The position numbers and the translations under genes are program-made. The notes under the pieces are model-generated. The model saw only the letters and a program-made list of their open reading frames with translations. It was not told the DNA's origin and searched no databases. DNA of 64,000 nucleotides from assembly GCF_003284975.1 (NCBI RefSeq), contig NZ_QMEU01000012.1, positions 1 to 64,000 on the forward strand, read 5' to 3'. The DNA is from Mycobacterium colombiense (lineage in GTDB: Bacteria > Actinomycetota > Actinomycetes > Mycobacteriales > Mycobacteriaceae). Below, piece by piece: positions 20,257 to 33,900 of this stretch (the first letter of the stretch is position 1; each line of letters begins with the position of its first letter).

Positions 20257-23200
20257 TTACAGCAAACCGAGCAGTTGCAGATCGGTGACGTACTTGACGA
20301 TCACCGGCGCACTGACATGCGGGATGTCGTTGTCGGAACCGACCTTCGCTTCCTGCACGGCGGCGCGGAAGCGATCCGTCGGCGCGAAGGCGCCCCGGGC
20401 CGGTTCGGCGGGTTGCAGGTTCTTCGGGTCGCGCAGCAGCAACATCAACATCTGCAGCACCGAGTTCTGCCGCTGCCGCTCCGGCAGGCCCCGCAGGCCG
20501 GTCTCGAAGCGCTGCAGCCACTCACCGAAGTCGTCGACGCGTTCGATCGGGTAGCCCGCTTCGATGAGCCAGTCGACGTATTGGTCAAGGCCGATGCCGT
20601 CGTCGTGCGGGTTCATCACGTGGTACGTCTCGAACCCGTCCATCACCTGGGCGCCCAGCTTGGCGATCGCCTCGGCGACGAACTCGACGGGCAGGCCGTC
20701 GAAGTGCGCGCTCTGCCGGTTGCCGTCGGCGTCGAGCTGATAGAACGACTTGGGCGCGACGCCGGTGGCCACGACGCTCAGGATCATCCGGGTGAAGATG
20801 TCCGCGACGTTGAGCTGGCCGGCGTAGCTGGTGTCGGCCAGGATCATGTCGGAGCGGAACACCGAGACCGGCAGACCGCACAGGTCGTGCGCCTCGCGCA
20901 GCAGGACCTCTCCCGCCCACTTGCTGTTGCCGTACCCGTTGGCGTAGCCGCCGTCGATGACGCGGGTGGCGCTGATGACCCGGATGTCGGCGTCCTCGGT
21001 GAACGCCGCCGGGTCGATCTGGCGGCCCACGTCTGAAGTCGACACGTACGCGTACGGCTTCTTCTTGGTGGTGAGCGCCAACCGGATCAGCTCCGCGGTC
21101 CCCCCGACGTTGGGGGTGAACAGCTCGTTGTAGGGCAGGACGCCGTTGACCACGGCCGCCGAATCGACGATCAGGTCGACGGTGTCGGCCAGCCGCTGCC
21201 AGGTCGCCTCGTCCAGGCCGAGGTTGGCCTGCCCCTTGTCGCCTGCGACGACCTGCAGGTGCTCCTCGGCCAGTTCCTGGAAGTGCTGCAGCAGTTCCGG
21301 GTCGCCGCTGTTGAAGGTCTTCTCCAACCGGGCCCACGCGTCCTCGTCGGACTTGGCCCGCACCAGGCAGATCAGCTTGCCGCCCACGACTTCCAGCTGC
21401 TCGAGCCATTCGAGCACCAGGTAGCGGCCCAGGAACCCGGTCGCACCGGTCAGCAGGACCGTCCGGACCTCGGCGCTCGGACCGGGCAGCGTCGGCGCGG
21501 TCGACAGCGTCGTCGCGTCGATGAACTTGTCCAGGGTGAGGTCGCGGGCGTGCACCTCCTTGGCGTCGGCGCCGTGCACCGCCGCAAAGCCGGGTCCGGC
21601 GGCGCCCTCGGTGTCGGCCCCACTGGTGATCCGCTGGCTCAGGCTGCGGACCGACTGCGAGTCGAACAGGGTGCGCACCGACAGCGCGCCATCGACGGCG
21701 GTGTTGATCTCGGCGATCACCCGCATCGCGGACAGCGAGTCCCCGCCCAGCTCGAAGAAGGAGTCCTCGACCGACACCCGGTCCATGCCGAGGACGCGGG
21801 CGAAGATGTCGGCGACGATCTCTTCGGTGGGGTCGGCCGGCGCGACGTACTCACCGCCGCGCTTCTGGTACTCCGGTGCGGGCAGGGCGCGCCTGTCCAG
21901 CTTGCCGTTGACCGTCAGCGGCAGCGCGTCCAACACCACCACCGCGGCGGGCACCATGTAGGCGGGCAGCCGGTCGGCCAGCTGGACGCGGATGCCGACC
22001 GGGTCGGCGGTTCCGGTGATGTAGCCGACCAGGCGCTTGTCGCCGGGACGGTCCTCGCGGGCGATCACCGCGGCCTGCTCGACGCCGTCGAGCGCGGCCA
22101 GGGCGGCCTGCACCTCACCGAGCTCGATGCGGTAGCCGCGCAGCTTGACCTGCTCGTCGGCGCGGCCCAGGTACTCGAGCTGACCGTCGCGGCCCCAGCG
22201 GACCAGGTCGCCGGTGCGATACATCCGCGAACCCGGGCTGCCGAACGGGCAGGCGACGAAGCGCCCCGCCGTCAGGCCGGGCCGGCGCGAATACCCGGTC
22301 GCCACACCGTGACCGGCGATGTACAGCTCGCCGACGACACCCTCGGGCGCCGGGCGCAGCCACCGGTCCAGCACGAACAGCGCGGCGCGCGGCACCGGCG
22401 AACCGATGGGCGCCGATCCCGTGCCGCTCTTCAGCGGCGCGCTCATGGCCGCGTAGACCGTGGCCTCAGTCGGGCCGTAGGCGTTGATCATCACGCGTCC
22501 GGGCGCCCACCGGTCGACGACCTCGACCGGGCAGGCCTCACCGGCAACCACCAGCGCAGTCGACTCCAGGCCCTCGGGCGAGAGCATGCCAACCGCCGAC
22601 GGGGTCTGGCTCAGCACGGTGACCTGCTCGGCGACCAGCAGCGCGTGTAGCTCGTCGGGCGCGGCCGCGACCGACTCGGGCACCACCACCAGGCGGCCGC
22701 CGTGCAGCAGGGCGCCCCAGATCTCGTGCACCGAGACGTCGAACACCAGTGAGTGCCACTGCGCCCAGACTCCCGCCTCCGGCAGGTCGGCGTGCAGCGT
22801 CTCCACCAACTGCGCGACGTTCGCGTGCGTGACGGCCACGCCCTTGGGGACACCGGTGGTTCCCGAGGTGTAGATCACGTAGGCGATGTTGTCCGACGAC
22901 GGCATCGGCAGCGCCGTGCCGGGCTGGTTGGCCAGCGCCGGGTCGTCGACGTCGATGACCGTCGGGCTGGCGCCGTCCAGACGCTCCCGCAGCGCCGAGG
23001 TGGTGACGACGGCGACCGGCTCGGCGTCGGTGAGCAGGAATTCAATCCGGGCAGCCGGCAGCGCCGGGTCGATCGGCAGGTACGCCGCCCCGGTCTTGAG
23101 CACCGCAAGGATGGCGACGATCGCGTCGGCGGACCGCGAGAACAGCAGCGCGACCCGCTCGCCCGGACCGGCGCCCTCTTCGGTCAGCAGGTGCGCCATC

Positions 23201-26200
23201 CGGTTGGCGGCCTCGTCGAGCTCCCGGTAGGTCATCGTGCTGCCGTCGAAGGTCAGCGCCGGCGCGTCCGGGGTGCTGGCCACCTGGGCGGCGAACATCG
23301 CGGGGATCGACTTGGCGGTCGGCGGCTGGCTCAGCACCGCACGGTTGCCGCGCTCGTCGAGCCAGACGTGCTCGTGCTCGTCGACGACGTCCAGCGACAT
23401 CAGCCGTCGGGTCGGATCGGCCGTCATCTCCGACAGCACCCGCTGGAACCTCTCGGTCAGCTTCTCGATGCCGGCCGCGTCGAACACGTCGGTGTCGAAC
23501 TCGACGCGCAGGCCCAGTTCCCGGCCCGGCAGCGCCATCACTGACAGCGGGTAGTGGTTGTACTCGCGGTTGGTGACATCGGTGATGGCCAGCTCGTGGA
23601 AGCCCAACGGCACGCTGGTGTCGATCGGATAGTTCTCGTACAGGAACAACGTGTCGAACAGCGCGTCGTGACCGGTCACATGGTGGATGTCGCTCAGCGC
23701 CAGGTGCTCGTGTTCCAGGGTGTCGTTGTGGTGTTGCTGCAGCTGGTCCAGCACGTCGGCGACGGTGGTCTCCGCGGTGATGCTGGCCCGCACCGGAACG
23801 GTGTTGATCAGCAGACCCACCATGGACTCGGCGCCGATCAGGTCGGCCGGCCGGCCCGACACCGCGGTGCCGAACGCGACGTCATGCTGGCCGGTCAGCC
23901 GCATCAGCAGCTGCGCCCACGCGGCCTGCAGCACGGTGTTGACGGTGGTGTGGCAGGTGCGGGCCAGCTCGCCCAGGGCGCGCGTGGTCTCCGCGGACAG
24001 CCGGTAGGACTCGACGGCCCGCCGGCCCAGCCGCATCCGGCCTGCCGGGCCCACCAGGGTGGGGGTGTCGAATCCGTCGAGCACCTGACGCCACGCGGCC
24101 TGGGCGGCGGTGCGATCCTGGCTGGCCAGCCAGGTCAGGTAGCTGCGGTAGGTGGCCGGCGCCGGCAGCTGGTCCCCGTAGTAGTTGGCGAGGATCTCGC
24201 GCAGCAGGATGGGCAGCGACCAGCCGTCCATGACGATGTGGTGGTTGGTCAGCACGAACCGGTACCGGTTGTCCGCGGTGCGGATCAGCGCGGCGCGGAA
24301 CGCCGGCCGGTTGGCCAGATCGCTGACCGCGGCGCGTTCGGCGGCGCACAGCTCCTCGACCCGCTGCTCGGGGTCCACATCCTCGGCGCCCAGCTGGATG
24401 TACCGCCAGGCCATGACCGGGTCGGCCGGGATGACCTGGACGGGCTCGCCGAACTGCGGGCAGAACCGGGCCGCCAGGTTGGGGTGGCGGTTGACCACGG
24501 TGTGCACCGCGTCGTGCAGGCGGTGCGAGTCCAGCTCGCCGGTCACGGTGATGCCGAGCTGCACCGCGTAGACGTCGTCGCCCGGGTCCTGCGCGAAGCT
24601 GGCGTGGAACAGCAGGCCCTGCTGCAACGGGGTCAGCGGCAGGATGTCGGCGACCTGGTGCTGCTTGCTCAGCTCGTCGATCTGGCGCTGGTTCAGCCGC
24701 GCGGGCGCGATGTCGGACGGGGTCAGGCCGCCGCCGCCACCCTGCACGTGGGCGCAGATCCCGGTCAGGGCCTCGAACCACAGCTGGCTGAGCCGGCTGA
24801 TCTGCTCGCGGCCCATCGCCGAGGCCGCCCACGTCCAGTTGGCGTGTAGCTGCGGACCTTCCTCGGTGTCCATGGTGCCGGCGTTGAGGTCGACGGTGTG
24901 CATCAGCGGCATCGCGACCGCTGCGGCCGCGCCGCTCAGCGACAGGCTGTCGGGGCTCAGCCGCCACAACTCGCCGGGCAGGTCGGCGGCCGCGCCGAGC
25001 CGTCCCAGGTAGTTGAACCCGATCACCGGATCGGTTCCACCCAGGTCGATGTCGGGGTTCAGGTAGCGCAGCAGGCCGTAGGTCAGCCCGTCGGGCAGGG
25101 CACGCAGCTGCTCCTTGGTGGCCTTGACCGCCGCGCCCAGCGCGTCGTCGCCGGCGACCACGTTCGCCCAGTCCAGGCCGTCGACCGTCAACGACACCGG
25201 GTATTTGGTGGTGAACCAGCCGACGGTGCGGGACAGGTCGACGTGCGGGCCCAGCTCTTCCTGGCGGCCGTGACCCTCGACGTCGATGCCGATCGGCGTG
25301 CTGTTACCCAGGAACTGCGTCCAGGCCATCCCGAACGCGATCAACAGGATGTCCTGCACGCCGGCGTGGAACGCCGCGGGGACCTCGCCCAGCAGCAGCC
25401 GGGTGGTCTCGACGTCCAGCGACACCGAGAGCTGCTCGGCGGTCTGGTAGGTGTCCTCCTCGGGGCGCACCGCGGGCAGCACGGCCGGGGTGGCGACGAC
25501 CTCGCGCCAGGCGTCGGCCTGTTCGACCACCTCGGGGCTCAACGCGTGCTCGGCGAGCAGCGAAGACCAGCGGGCGAATGAGGTGCCGCCGGCGGGCAGC
25601 GCCACCGGCTGGCCGCTGTGGTGCTGCGCCCAGGCGATGTTGAGGTCCTCGATCAGGGTCCGCCACGACACACCGTCGACGGCCACGTGGTGGATGATCA
25701 ACGCCAATTGGCTTGTCTCGCTTGCCCAGACGGCGCTCACCATGATTCCGGCGCCCGGGTTCAGCCGGGACCGGGCCGCCACCAGAGTGGCGTCGGACAG
25801 CTCGTCGACCGTCTGCAGGCAGTCGCCGGCCTGCACGGTGCCCGGTTCGGGCGCGTGCAGCGACCAGCCGCCCTCGCCGTCGTCCTCGACGCGCAGCCGC
25901 AGCATGGGGTGCCGGTCCAGCAGGGCCTGCAGCACGACGACGACGTCGTCGGCGGTCACGCCCGCGGGCGCGGCCAGCACCATGGTCTGGTTGAAGTCGT
26001 CGATCGGGCCCTGCACGGTTTGCAGCCAGTGCATGATCGGGGTGGCCAGCACCGGTCCGATCCCCTCGTCGACCACGTCGTCCGCATCGGCACCGTCGGT
26101 GGCAACCCGGGCCAGCCGGGCGACGGTCTGCTCGACGAAGACGTCGCGCGGGCGGCACACCACCCCGGCCGCGCGGGCGCGGGCCACCACCTGCATCGAC

Positions 26201-27906
26201 AGGATGCTGTCGCCGCCCAGATCGAAGAACGAGTCGTCGACGCCGACGCGTTCCACCCCCAGCACCTGGGCGTAGATGCCGGCCAGGATCTCCTCGGTGT
26301 GGTTGCTGGGGGCGCGGTACTGGCCGCCGCGCTTGTGGTACTCGGGCGCGGGCAGCGCGCGCTTGTCCAGCTTGCCGTTGACCGTCAGCGGCAGGCTTTC
26401 CAGCACCACGACCGCGGCCGGGACCATGTAGGCAGGCAGCCGCTTGCCCAGCTGAGTGCGCAGCTCGGTCGGGTCGGCGGTCCCGGTGATGTAACCCACC
26501 AGGCGCTTGTCGCCGGGGCGGTCCTCGCGGGCGATCACCGCCGCCTGATCCACGCCGTCCAGCGCGGCCAGCGCCGACTGGATCTCGCCGAGTTCGATGC
26601 GGTAGCCGCGGATCTTGACCTGCTCGTCGGCGCGGCCCAGGTATTGCAACTGGCCGTCGGCGCCCCAGCGGACGAGGTCACCGGTGCGGTACATCCGCGC
26701 GCCCGGCCCCCCGAACGGGCAGGCCACGAAGCGCGAGGCCGTCAATCCGGACCGACGGGCATAGCCGGTGGCGACGCCACGGCCGGCCACATACAGCTCA
26801 CCGACCACGCCTTCGGGCGCGGGCCGCAGCCACTTGTCCAGCACGAACAGCGCCGCGCCGGGAACCGGCGAGCCGATCGGCGGGGCCCCGGAGTCGCCCG
26901 CGAGCGGCGTGCTCATCGCGGCGTACACGGTGGCCTCGGTCGGGCCGTAGGCGTTGATCATCACCCGTCCCGGCGCCCACCGGTCGACCACCTCGGCCGG
27001 GCAGGCTTCACCGGCCACCACCAGGGCGGTGCCGTCCAGGCCCTCCGGCGAGAGCATGCCGACCGCGGACGGCGTCTGGCTCAGTACGTTGACCTTCTCG
27101 GCGACCAGCAGGGCGTGCAGCTCATCGGGTGAGCCGGCAACCGACTCGGGCACCACCACCAGGCGGCCGCCGTGCAGCAGCGCACCCCAGATCTCCCAGA
27201 CGGAGACGTCGAAGACCAGCGAGTGCCACTGCGACCAGACCTTCCCCGGCCCGGTCGGCAGATCGGCGTGCAACGTCCGCAGGAACTCGGTCACGTTGCG
27301 GTGGGTGACCGCGACGCCCTTGGGGGTTCCCGTGGTGCCCGAGGTGTAGATCATGTACGCGATGTCCTCGGGCGCCGGCCCCGGCAGCTCGCTGCTGGGC
27401 TGGCCGTCCGCCGCGGCTTCGTCGACGTCGATGACGGGCAGGTCGAATCCGTCCAGCCGGGTGCGCAGGCCGGCCGTGGTCACCACCGCGATCGGCGTGG
27501 CGTCGCCGAGCATGAATTCCATGCGCGCGGACGGCAGCGCCGGGTCGATGGGGAGGTAGGCGGCCCCGGTCTTGAGCACCGCGAGGATCGAGATGATCGC
27601 CTCGGCCGAACGCGAGAACAGCAACGCGACGCATTCGCCCGGGCGCGCGCCCTGCTCGGCCAGCAGGTGCGCGAGGCGGTTGGCGGCCTCGTCGAGCTCG
27701 CGATAGGTCAGCGAGCGATCGCCGAACGTCAGCGCCACGGCCTGAGGGTCACGCGCCACCTGCGTCGCGAACACCTCGGGGATCGATTTCGGAGATTTGA
27801 CCGGCTTGGTCAAGACCGCGCGGTTACCCCACTCATCGAGTCGGTCGTGCTCGCCGCCGTCCAGCAGATCGATCGACAACAATCGCCGTCCCGCACCGAC
27901 GGTCAT
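20257..27906 (-). CDS. mps2: Mps2, GPL peptide synthetase modules 3-4 with reductase
   Basis: 2,549 residues. The protein begins directly with an adenylation domain: A (YTSGTTG about 184), T (561), E ([10 protein letters not shown] 738), C (HHIVMDGWS 1221), A (1676), T (2049), reductase (TGATGFLG 2151, YGNSK 2321). In GPL producers Mps2 adds D-Ala and L-alaninol; the reductase releases the alcohol. Pockets read by eye are D-V-W-S-V-A-A-V-Y-K and D-V-H-S-V-A-A-V-Y-K, nearly the same, consistent with the same amino acid twice. The ATG at 27904-27906 overlaps the mps1 stop (ATGA), so the two are translationally coupled. The condensation domain that serves the first Mps2 A domain is at the end of Mps1, a split typical of this pair. 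A terminator follows the stop. Length and organisation agree with Mps2/PstB of M. avium. Confidence 0.95.
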   Translation of the reverse strand: MTVGAGRRLLSIDLLDGGEHDRLDEWGNRAVLTKPVKSPKSIPEVFATQVARDPQAVALTFGDRSLTYRELDEAANRLAHLLAEQGARPGECVALLFSRSAEAIISILAVLKTGAAYLPIDPALPSARMEFMLGDATPIAVVTTAGLRTRLDGFDLPVIDVDEAAADGQPSSELPGPAPEDIAYMIYTSGTTGTPKGVAVTHRNVTEFLRTLHADLPTGPGKVWSQWHSLVFDVSVWEIWGALLHGGRLVVVPESVAGSPDELHALLVAEKVNVLSQTPSAVGMLSPEGLDGTALVVAGEACPAEVVDRWAPGRVMINAYGPTEATVYAAMSTPLAGDSGAPPIGSPVPGAALFVLDKWLRPAPEGVVGELYVAGRGVATGYARRSGLTASRFVACPFGGPGARMYRTGDLVRWGADGQLQYLGRADEQVKIRGYRIELGEIQSALAALDGVDQAAVIAREDRPGDKRLVGYITGTADPTELRTQLGKRLPAYMVPAAVVVLESLPLTVNGKLDKRALPAPEYHKRGGQYRAPSNHTEEILAGIYAQVLGVERVGVDDSFFDLGGDSILSMQVVARARAAGVVCRPRDVFVEQTVARLARVATDGADADDVVDEGIGPVLATPIMHWLQTVQGPIDDFNQTMVLAAPAGVTADDVVVVLQALLDRHPMLRLRVEDDGEGGWSLHAPEPGTVQAGDCLQTVDELSDATLVAARSRLNPGAGIMVSAVWASETSQLALIIHHVAVDGVSWRTLIEDLNIAWAQHHSGQPVALPAGGTSFARWSSLLAEHALSPEVVEQADAWREVVATPAVLPAVRPEEDTYQTAEQLSVSLDVETTRLLLGEVPAAFHAGVQDILLIAFGMAWTQFLGNSTPIGIDVEGHGRQEELGPHVDLSRTVGWFTTKYPVSLTVDGLDWANVVAGDDALGAAVKATKEQLRALPDGLTYGLLRYLNPDIDLGGTDPVIGFNYLGRLGAAADLPGELWRLSPDSLSLSGAAAAVAMPLMHTVDLNAGTMDTEEGPQLHANWTWAASAMGREQISRLSQLWFEALTGICAHVQGGGGGLTPSDIAPARLNQRQIDELSKQHQVADILPLTPLQQGLLFHASFAQDPGDDVYAVQLGITVTGELDSHRLHDAVHTVVNRHPNLAARFCPQFGEPVQVIPADPVMAWRYIQLGAEDVDPEQRVEELCAAERAAVSDLANRPAFRAALIRTADNRYRFVLTNHHIVMDGWSLPILLREILANYYGDQLPAPATYRSYLTWLASQDRTAAQAAWRQVLDGFDTPTLVGPAGRMRLGRRAVESYRLSAETTRALGELARTCHTTVNTVLQAAWAQLLMRLTGQHDVAFGTAVSGRPADLIGAESMVGLLINTVPVRASITAETTVADVLDQLQQHHNDTLEHEHLALSDIHHVTGHDALFDTLFLYENYPIDTSVPLGFHELAITDVTNREYNHYPLSVMALPGRELGLRVEFDTDVFDAAGIEKLTERFQRVLSEMTADPTRRLMSLDVVDEHEHVWLDERGNRAVLSQPPTAKSIPAMFAAQVASTPDAPALTFDGSTMTYRELDEAANRMAHLLTEEGAGPGERVALLFSRSADAIVAILAVLKTGAAYLPIDPALPAARIEFLLTDAEPVAVVTTSALRERLDGASPTVIDVDDPALANQPGTALPMPSSDNIAYVIYTSGTTGVPKGVAVTHANVAQLVETLHADLPEAGVWAQWHSLVFDVSVHEIWGALLHGGRLVVVPESVAAAPDELHALLVAEQVTVLSQTPSAVGMLSPEGLESTALVVAGEACPVEVVDRWAPGRVMINAYGPTEATVYAAMSAPLKSGTGSAPIGSPVPRAALFVLDRWLRPAPEGVVGELYIAGHGVATGYSRRPGLTAGRFVACPFGSPGSRMYRTGDLVRWGRDGQLEYLGRADEQVKLRGYRIELGEVQAALAALDGVEQAAVIAREDRPGDKRLVGYITGTADPVGIRVQLADRLPAYMVPAAVVVLDALPLTVNGKLDRRALPAPEYQKRGGEYVAPADPTEEIVADIFARVLGMDRVSVEDSFFELGGDSLSAMRVIAEINTAVDGALSVRTLFDSQSVRSLSQRITSGADTEGAAGPGFAAVHGADAKEVHARDLTLDKFIDATTLSTAPTLPGPSAEVRTVLLTGATGFLGRYLVLEWLEQLEVVGGKLICLVRAKSDEDAWARLEKTFNSGDPELLQHFQELAEEHLQVVAGDKGQANLGLDEATWQRLADTVDLIVDSAAVVNGVLPYNELFTPNVGGTAELIRLALTTKKKPYAYVSTSDVGRQIDPAAFTEDADIRVISATRVIDGGYANGYGNSKWAGEVLLREAHDLCGLPVSVFRSDMILADTSYAGQLNVADIFTRMILSVVATGVAPKSFYQLDADGNRQSAHFDGLPVEFVAEAIAKLGAQVMDGFETYHVMNPHDDGIGLDQYVDWLIEAGYPIERVDDFGEWLQRFETGLRGLPERQRQNSVLQMLMLLLRDPKNLQPAEPARGAFAPTDRFRAAVQEAKVGSDNDIPHVSAPVIVKYVTDLQLLGLL

Positions 27907-30900
27907 GACTGCTCCTCCAAGTCCACGGTCATGGCTTCCAGCACCCGCCGAAATCGCTCAACTAGCTTCTCGATCCTCGCCTCGCCAAACACGTCCGTAT
28001 CGAACTCGACGCGAAGACCTATTTCGTGGCCTGGCACAGCTTGCACCGAAAGCGGGTAGTGGTTGTATTCCCGATTCGTGAATCCACTAATAGTTAACTC
28101 GTCCACGGCCGATAGCGCGGCAGTATCGATGGGATAGTTCTCGTACACGAACATTGTGTCGAAGATTTGGTCGTGTCCCGTTACACGATGGATTTCATTC
28201 AGTGCTAAATGCTGGTGGTCCAGAGTATTGGTGTAAGCGCGTTGCAGCTGGTCAAGCAGGTCGGCGATGGTGGTTTCGGCGCCGATCGTGGCTCGCACCG
28301 GAACGGTGTTGATCAAAAGGCCCACCATCGCGTCGGATCCGGCCAATTCCGTCGGTCGGCCCGAAACCGCTGTGCCGAACACCACATCGTGCTGCCCGGT
28401 AAGCCACATCAGCAACTGCGCCCAGGCGGCCTGCAACACCGTGCTGACCGTCGTACGGCACGAACGGGCCAATTCGCCGAGCAAACGACTGGTCTCGGCG
28501 GACACTGCGAACTCGGCGACGCCGCGCGGGCCGAGCCCGGTGCGGCCCGACGGTCCCACCAGCGTGGGGGTCTCGAAGCCCTCGAGCACCTCGCGCCACG
28601 CGGCCTGCGCGGCGGCCCGATCCTGCTCCGACAACCAGGTGATGAAGCTGCGATACGGCACTGGCGCCGGTAGCCGCACCCCGAAGTAGCTGGCAAAGAT
28701 CTCCTGCAGCAGGAGCGGCTTGGACCAGCCGTCGAGCACGATGTGGTGGTTGGTGAGCACGAAGCGGTAGGTGTTCTCCGCGGTGCGGATCAAGGTGCCC
28801 CGGAACGGGGGCTGACCGGCCAGATCGCAGACGGCGACGCGTTCGGCGGTGGACAACCGGTCCACCTGTGCTTCGATGTCGTCGCCGGCGTCCAGCTCGA
28901 CGTACTGCCAGGCCAGCTCCGGGTCGGCCGAGAGAACCTGCACCGGCTCCCCGAAGTCCTCCAGGAAGCTGGCCACCACGTTGGGATGGCGCGTGATGAC
29001 GGCGTGCACCGCTTGGCGCAGCCGCTCGGGGTCGATGGCACCGGTGACCGAGATGTCGAGCTGCACGGCATAGAGGTCTTCGGATTCTTCGCCACCCTGG
29101 GCGGTGCCGGTGTGGAACAACAGCCCCTGCTGCAACGGCGTCAGTGGCAACACGTCGGCCATCCGGTACCGCTGCTGCAGTTCGTCGAGGTCGCGCTGGC
29201 TCAGGCGGGCGGGCGCGACGTCGGACGGGGTCAACCCGCCGCCGCCGTTACGCACGTGCGCGCAGATGCCGGCGAGCGCGTCGAACCACAGCTCGCTGAG
29301 CCGGCTGATCTGCTTCTCGTCCAGCGCCGAGAGCGCCCAGGTCCAGTTGGCCTGCAGGTGCGGCCCCTCCGCGGTGTCCATGGTGCCGGCGTTGAGCTCC
29401 ACCGTGTGCGGCAACGGCAGCGCCACCGCGCCCGCCGCGCCGGCCAGCGCGAAGCTGTCGGGGGCCAGCTGCCACAGCTCGGCGGACAAGTCGGCGGCGC
29501 CGCCGCCGAGCCGACCCAGATAGTTGAAGCTGATGACCGGATCCGGATCATCCAGTGCCGCTTCGGGATTCAGATAGCGCAGCAATCCGTAGGTCAAGCC
29601 GTCCGGCAGGGCGCGCAGTTGTTCCTTGGCGTCCTTGACCAGCCCATCCAGCGCCGCGTCCCCGCCGACGACCTGCCCCCAGGACAGCCCACCGACCCGC
29701 AGCGACACCGGGTACTTCGCGGTGAACCAGCCGACCGTGCGCGACAGGTCCACCTGCGGGCCCAGTTCCTCGTTGCGTCCGTGACCCTCCACGTCGATGG
29801 CGATCGGCGCGCCGGTGCCCACGAACTGGGTCCAGGCCAGTCCGAAGGCGATCAACAGAATGTCTTGCACGCCGGCGTGGAACGCCGCGGGCACCTCGCT
29901 GAGCAGCAGCCGCGTCGTCTCGACGTCCAGCGACGCCGAGAACTGCCCGGCCGTCACATACGTGTCCTCGGGCTGGGCCTGCGGCAACACCGCCGGCACT
30001 GCGGCCACCTGCCGCCACTCCTCCAGCCGCTCGACCACCTCGGGGCGCCGCGCGTACTCGTCCAGCAGCGACGACCACCGGGCGAACGAGGTCCCGCCCA
30101 CCGGCAGGGCCACCGGCTGCCCGCTGTGGTGCTGCGCCCAGGCGATGTTGAGGTCCTCGATCAGGGTCCGCCACGACACGCCATCCACCGCCAGGTGGTG
30201 GATGATCAACGCCAATTGGTTTGTCGCGCTTGCCCATACGGCACGCACCAACACGCCGTCGGCCAGGTTCAGCCGCGACCGCGCGTCGACCAGCGCCGCC
30301 TCGGACAGCACATCGACCGACTCCACGCAGTCGCCGGCCTGGATCGAGCCCACCTCGGGCACCTCGAGCGACCAGCCGCCGACGCCGTCGTCCTCGACGC
30401 GCAGCCGCAGCATCGCGTGCCGATCCAGCAGCGCCTGCACCACCACCGGCACGTCGTCGAAGGTGACCTCCGCGGGCGCCGCGAGCACCATGGTCTGGTT
30501 GAACTGCTCGACGGGGCCGTCCATGTCCTGCAGCCACCGCATGATCGGCGTGGCCACCACCGGCCCGAGCCCCTCGTCGACCACGTCGTCGTCGCCGCTG
30601 GCCACCGTGGCGACGCGCGCCAACCGGGCCACCGTCTGCTCGACGAAGACGTCGCGCGGGCGGCACACCACCCCGGCCGCGCGGGCGCGGGCCACCACCT
30701 GCATCGACAGGATGCTGTCGCCGCCGAGGTCGAAGAAGGAGTCGTCGACGCCGACGCGTTCCACGCCGAGCACCTGGGCGTAGATGCCGGCCAGGATCTC
30801 CTCGATCGCACTCACCGGGGCGCGGTAGCGGTCGGCGTCGGAGTATTCCGGCGCCGGCAGCGCGCGGGTGTCCAGCTTGCCGTTGACCGTCAGCGGCAAC

Positions 30901-33900
30901 GCCTCGAGGACCACCACCGCCGAGGGCACCATGTAGCTCGGCAACCGCTCGCTGAGCTGGGCGCGGACCTCGGCCGGGTCGGCGGTGCCGGTGATGTAGC
31001 CCACCAGCCGCTTGTCGCCGGGGCGGTCCTCGCGGGCGATCACCGCCGCGTGCTCTACCCCCGACAGCGACGCGAGGGCGACCTGGATTTCGCCGAGTTC
31101 GATGCGGTAGCCGCGGATCTTGACCTGCTCGTCGGCGCGGCCCATGTATTGCAGCTGGCCGTCGGCGCCCCAGCGGACCAGGTCACCGGTGCGATACATC
31201 CGCGCGCCGGGCGCCCCATACGGGCACGCCACGAAGCGGGTGGCCGACAGGCCGGGCCGCCCGACATAGCCGGTGGCCAGCCCGCCGCCCGCGACGTACA
31301 GCTCACCGACCACGCCGACGGGCACCTGGCGCAGCCAGCCGTCCAGCACGAAGAAGGCGAGGTTGGCCAGCGGCACCCCGATGGGACTGACGTTGCTGTC
31401 GACGTCACCGTCGACGATCTCCCGGAACGAGGCGTGCACCGTCGTCTCGGTGATGCCATACATATTGATCATCCGGGGCAGGCCGGGGTGGCGGTGCAGC
31501 CACGTCGACAACCGGTGCGGCTCGAGCGCCTCACCACCGAAGACCACCGTCTGCAACTTCAGCTGCTCGCCCAGCTCGGGCGCCAGCGCATCGGCGCTCT
31601 GCAGCGCGTAGAACGCCGACGGTGTCTGGCTGAGCACACTCACCTGCTCGCGAACCAACAACGCGTGCAGGTCTTCAGCCGAACGCACCACGGCATCCGG
31701 CACGATCACCAGACGCCCGCCATACAGCAGCGACCCGAAGACTTCCCACACCGAGAAGTCAAACGCCAGCGAGTGACATTGCGTCCACACCTGGCCCAAC
31801 CCGAGCTGAGCATCCAGTGTCTCCAGCAACAACGTCACGTTGTGGTGCGGGATGGCCACGCCCTTGGGGGTTCCGGTGGTTCCCGAGGTGTAGATGATGT
31901 AGGCGATGTTCTCCGGGGCCGGCACCGGCAGGGCCGTCGTGGGCTGGCTGCCCACGGCGGGGTCGTCGATGTCGATGATCAGGCCTTCGAAGCCGTCCAG
32001 CTGTGGCCGCACCTCGGCGGTGGTCACCGCGGCGATCGGCGCGGCATCACCGAGCACGAACTCCAACCGCGCCGCCGGCACGCTCGGGTCGATCGGCACA
32101 TACGCCGCCCCGGTCTTCAGGACGGCGAAGATCGCCATCACCGCTTCGGCCGAGCGTGGGATCACCACCGCGACCCGCTGGCCCGGCCCGGCGCCCCGCT
32201 CAGAAAGCAAGTGCGCCAACCGGTTTGCCGACTCTTCGACCTCGCGGTAGGTCCAGGACCGCTCGCCGCAGGTGATAGCCACGGCGTCGGCGGCGCGGCC
32301 CACCTGGGCGGCGAACAACGCCGGAATGGACGCGGGTGCCCGCCGCCGCTGGGTCAGCATGGCCCGGTTACCCCAGGCGTCGAGCCGCTCGTGCTCGGCG
32401 GCGTCGAGCAGATCGATCGACGAAAGCCGTTGCGCGGGATCGGCGGCCATCGCCGCCATCACCTGACGCAACCGGTCGATCAGGGTTTCGACGCCGGAGG
32501 CATCGAACACCTCGGTGTCGTACTCGACGCGCAGGCTCAGCTCGTGCCCGGGCGTGGCCACCACGGAAAGCGGGTAGTGGTTGAACTCGCGGCTGCTGAA
32601 CTCGGTGACGGCCAGCTCGTTGACGCCGAGCAGCGCACCGGCGTCGATCGGGTAGTTCTCGTACAGGAACAGCGTGTCGAACAGTTGGTCGTGCCCGGTG
32701 GCGCGATGAATCTCGTTGAGCGCCAAGTGTTCATGCTCGAGCGTTTCGGCGTGGGCGCGCTGCAGCTGCTCCAGCAGGTCGGCGACGGTGGTGGCCGCGG
32801 CGATGTCGGCGCGCACCGGCACGGTGTTGATCAGCAAGCCGACCATGGCGTCCGCGCCGGCCAGTTCGGTGGGCCGGCCCGAGACCGCGGTGCCGAAGGC
32901 CACGTCGTGCTGGCCGGTCAGCCACGTCAACAGTTGCGCCCACGCGCCCTGCAGCACGGTGCTGACGGTGGTGCGGCTGGAGCGGGCCAGTTCGCTCAGC
33001 GCGCGGGTGGTGTCCGCCGAAACCGTGTAGGTGGCGACGGCGCGACGGCCGATCTTGCCCGGCGGCGCCACCAGCGTGGGGGCTTCGAATCCGGCGAGCG
33101 CCTCGGCCCAAGCCGCTTGGGCGCCAAGACGATCCTGCGCGGCCAGCCACATCAGGTAACTGCGGTACGACGGCGCCGCGGGCAGCCGCTCGCCGTAGTA
33201 GCCGGCGAACACTTCGCGCATCAGGACCGGCAGCGACCAGCCGTCGATGACGATGTGGTGAATGGTCAGCACAAACCGGTGCCGGTCGGGCGCGGTGCGG
33301 ATCAACGCCGCGCGGAACGGGGATTCGCCGGCCAGGTCGCAGACCGCGGTGCGTTCGGCCGCGGCGAGCTGCTCGACCTCCGCGTCGACATCGCCGCCGT
33401 CGAGCTCGACGTGGTTCCACGCCATCACCGGCTTGGCCGGGATGATCTGCACCGGCTCACCGAATTCGTCGATGAAGCGGGCCGCCAGGTTGGGGTGGCG
33501 GTTGACGACTGTCTGCACCGCCTCGCGAAGCCGTTGCGCGTCAAGGGAACCGCTCACGGTGATGCCGAGCTGCACCGCGTAGAGGTCTTCCAGTTCCTGC
33601 GCGAAGCCGGTGTGGAAGAGCAACCCCTGCTGAACGGGGCTGAGCGGCAACACGTCGGCGATCTGGTGCGCACGGCAGAGCTCGTCGATCTGCTGCTGGT
33701 CCAGTCGGGCGGGGGCGATGTCGGACGGTGTCAACCCGCCACCACCGCCGCGCACGTGCGCGCAGATACCGGCGAGCGCGTCAAACCACAACTGGCTCAA
33801 CCGGTTTACCTGCTCGTCGGTCAGCGCAGACGGCGCCCACCTCCAGTTGGCGTGCAGGTGCGGGCCGGCCTCGGTGTCCATGGTGCCGGCGTTGAGTTCC

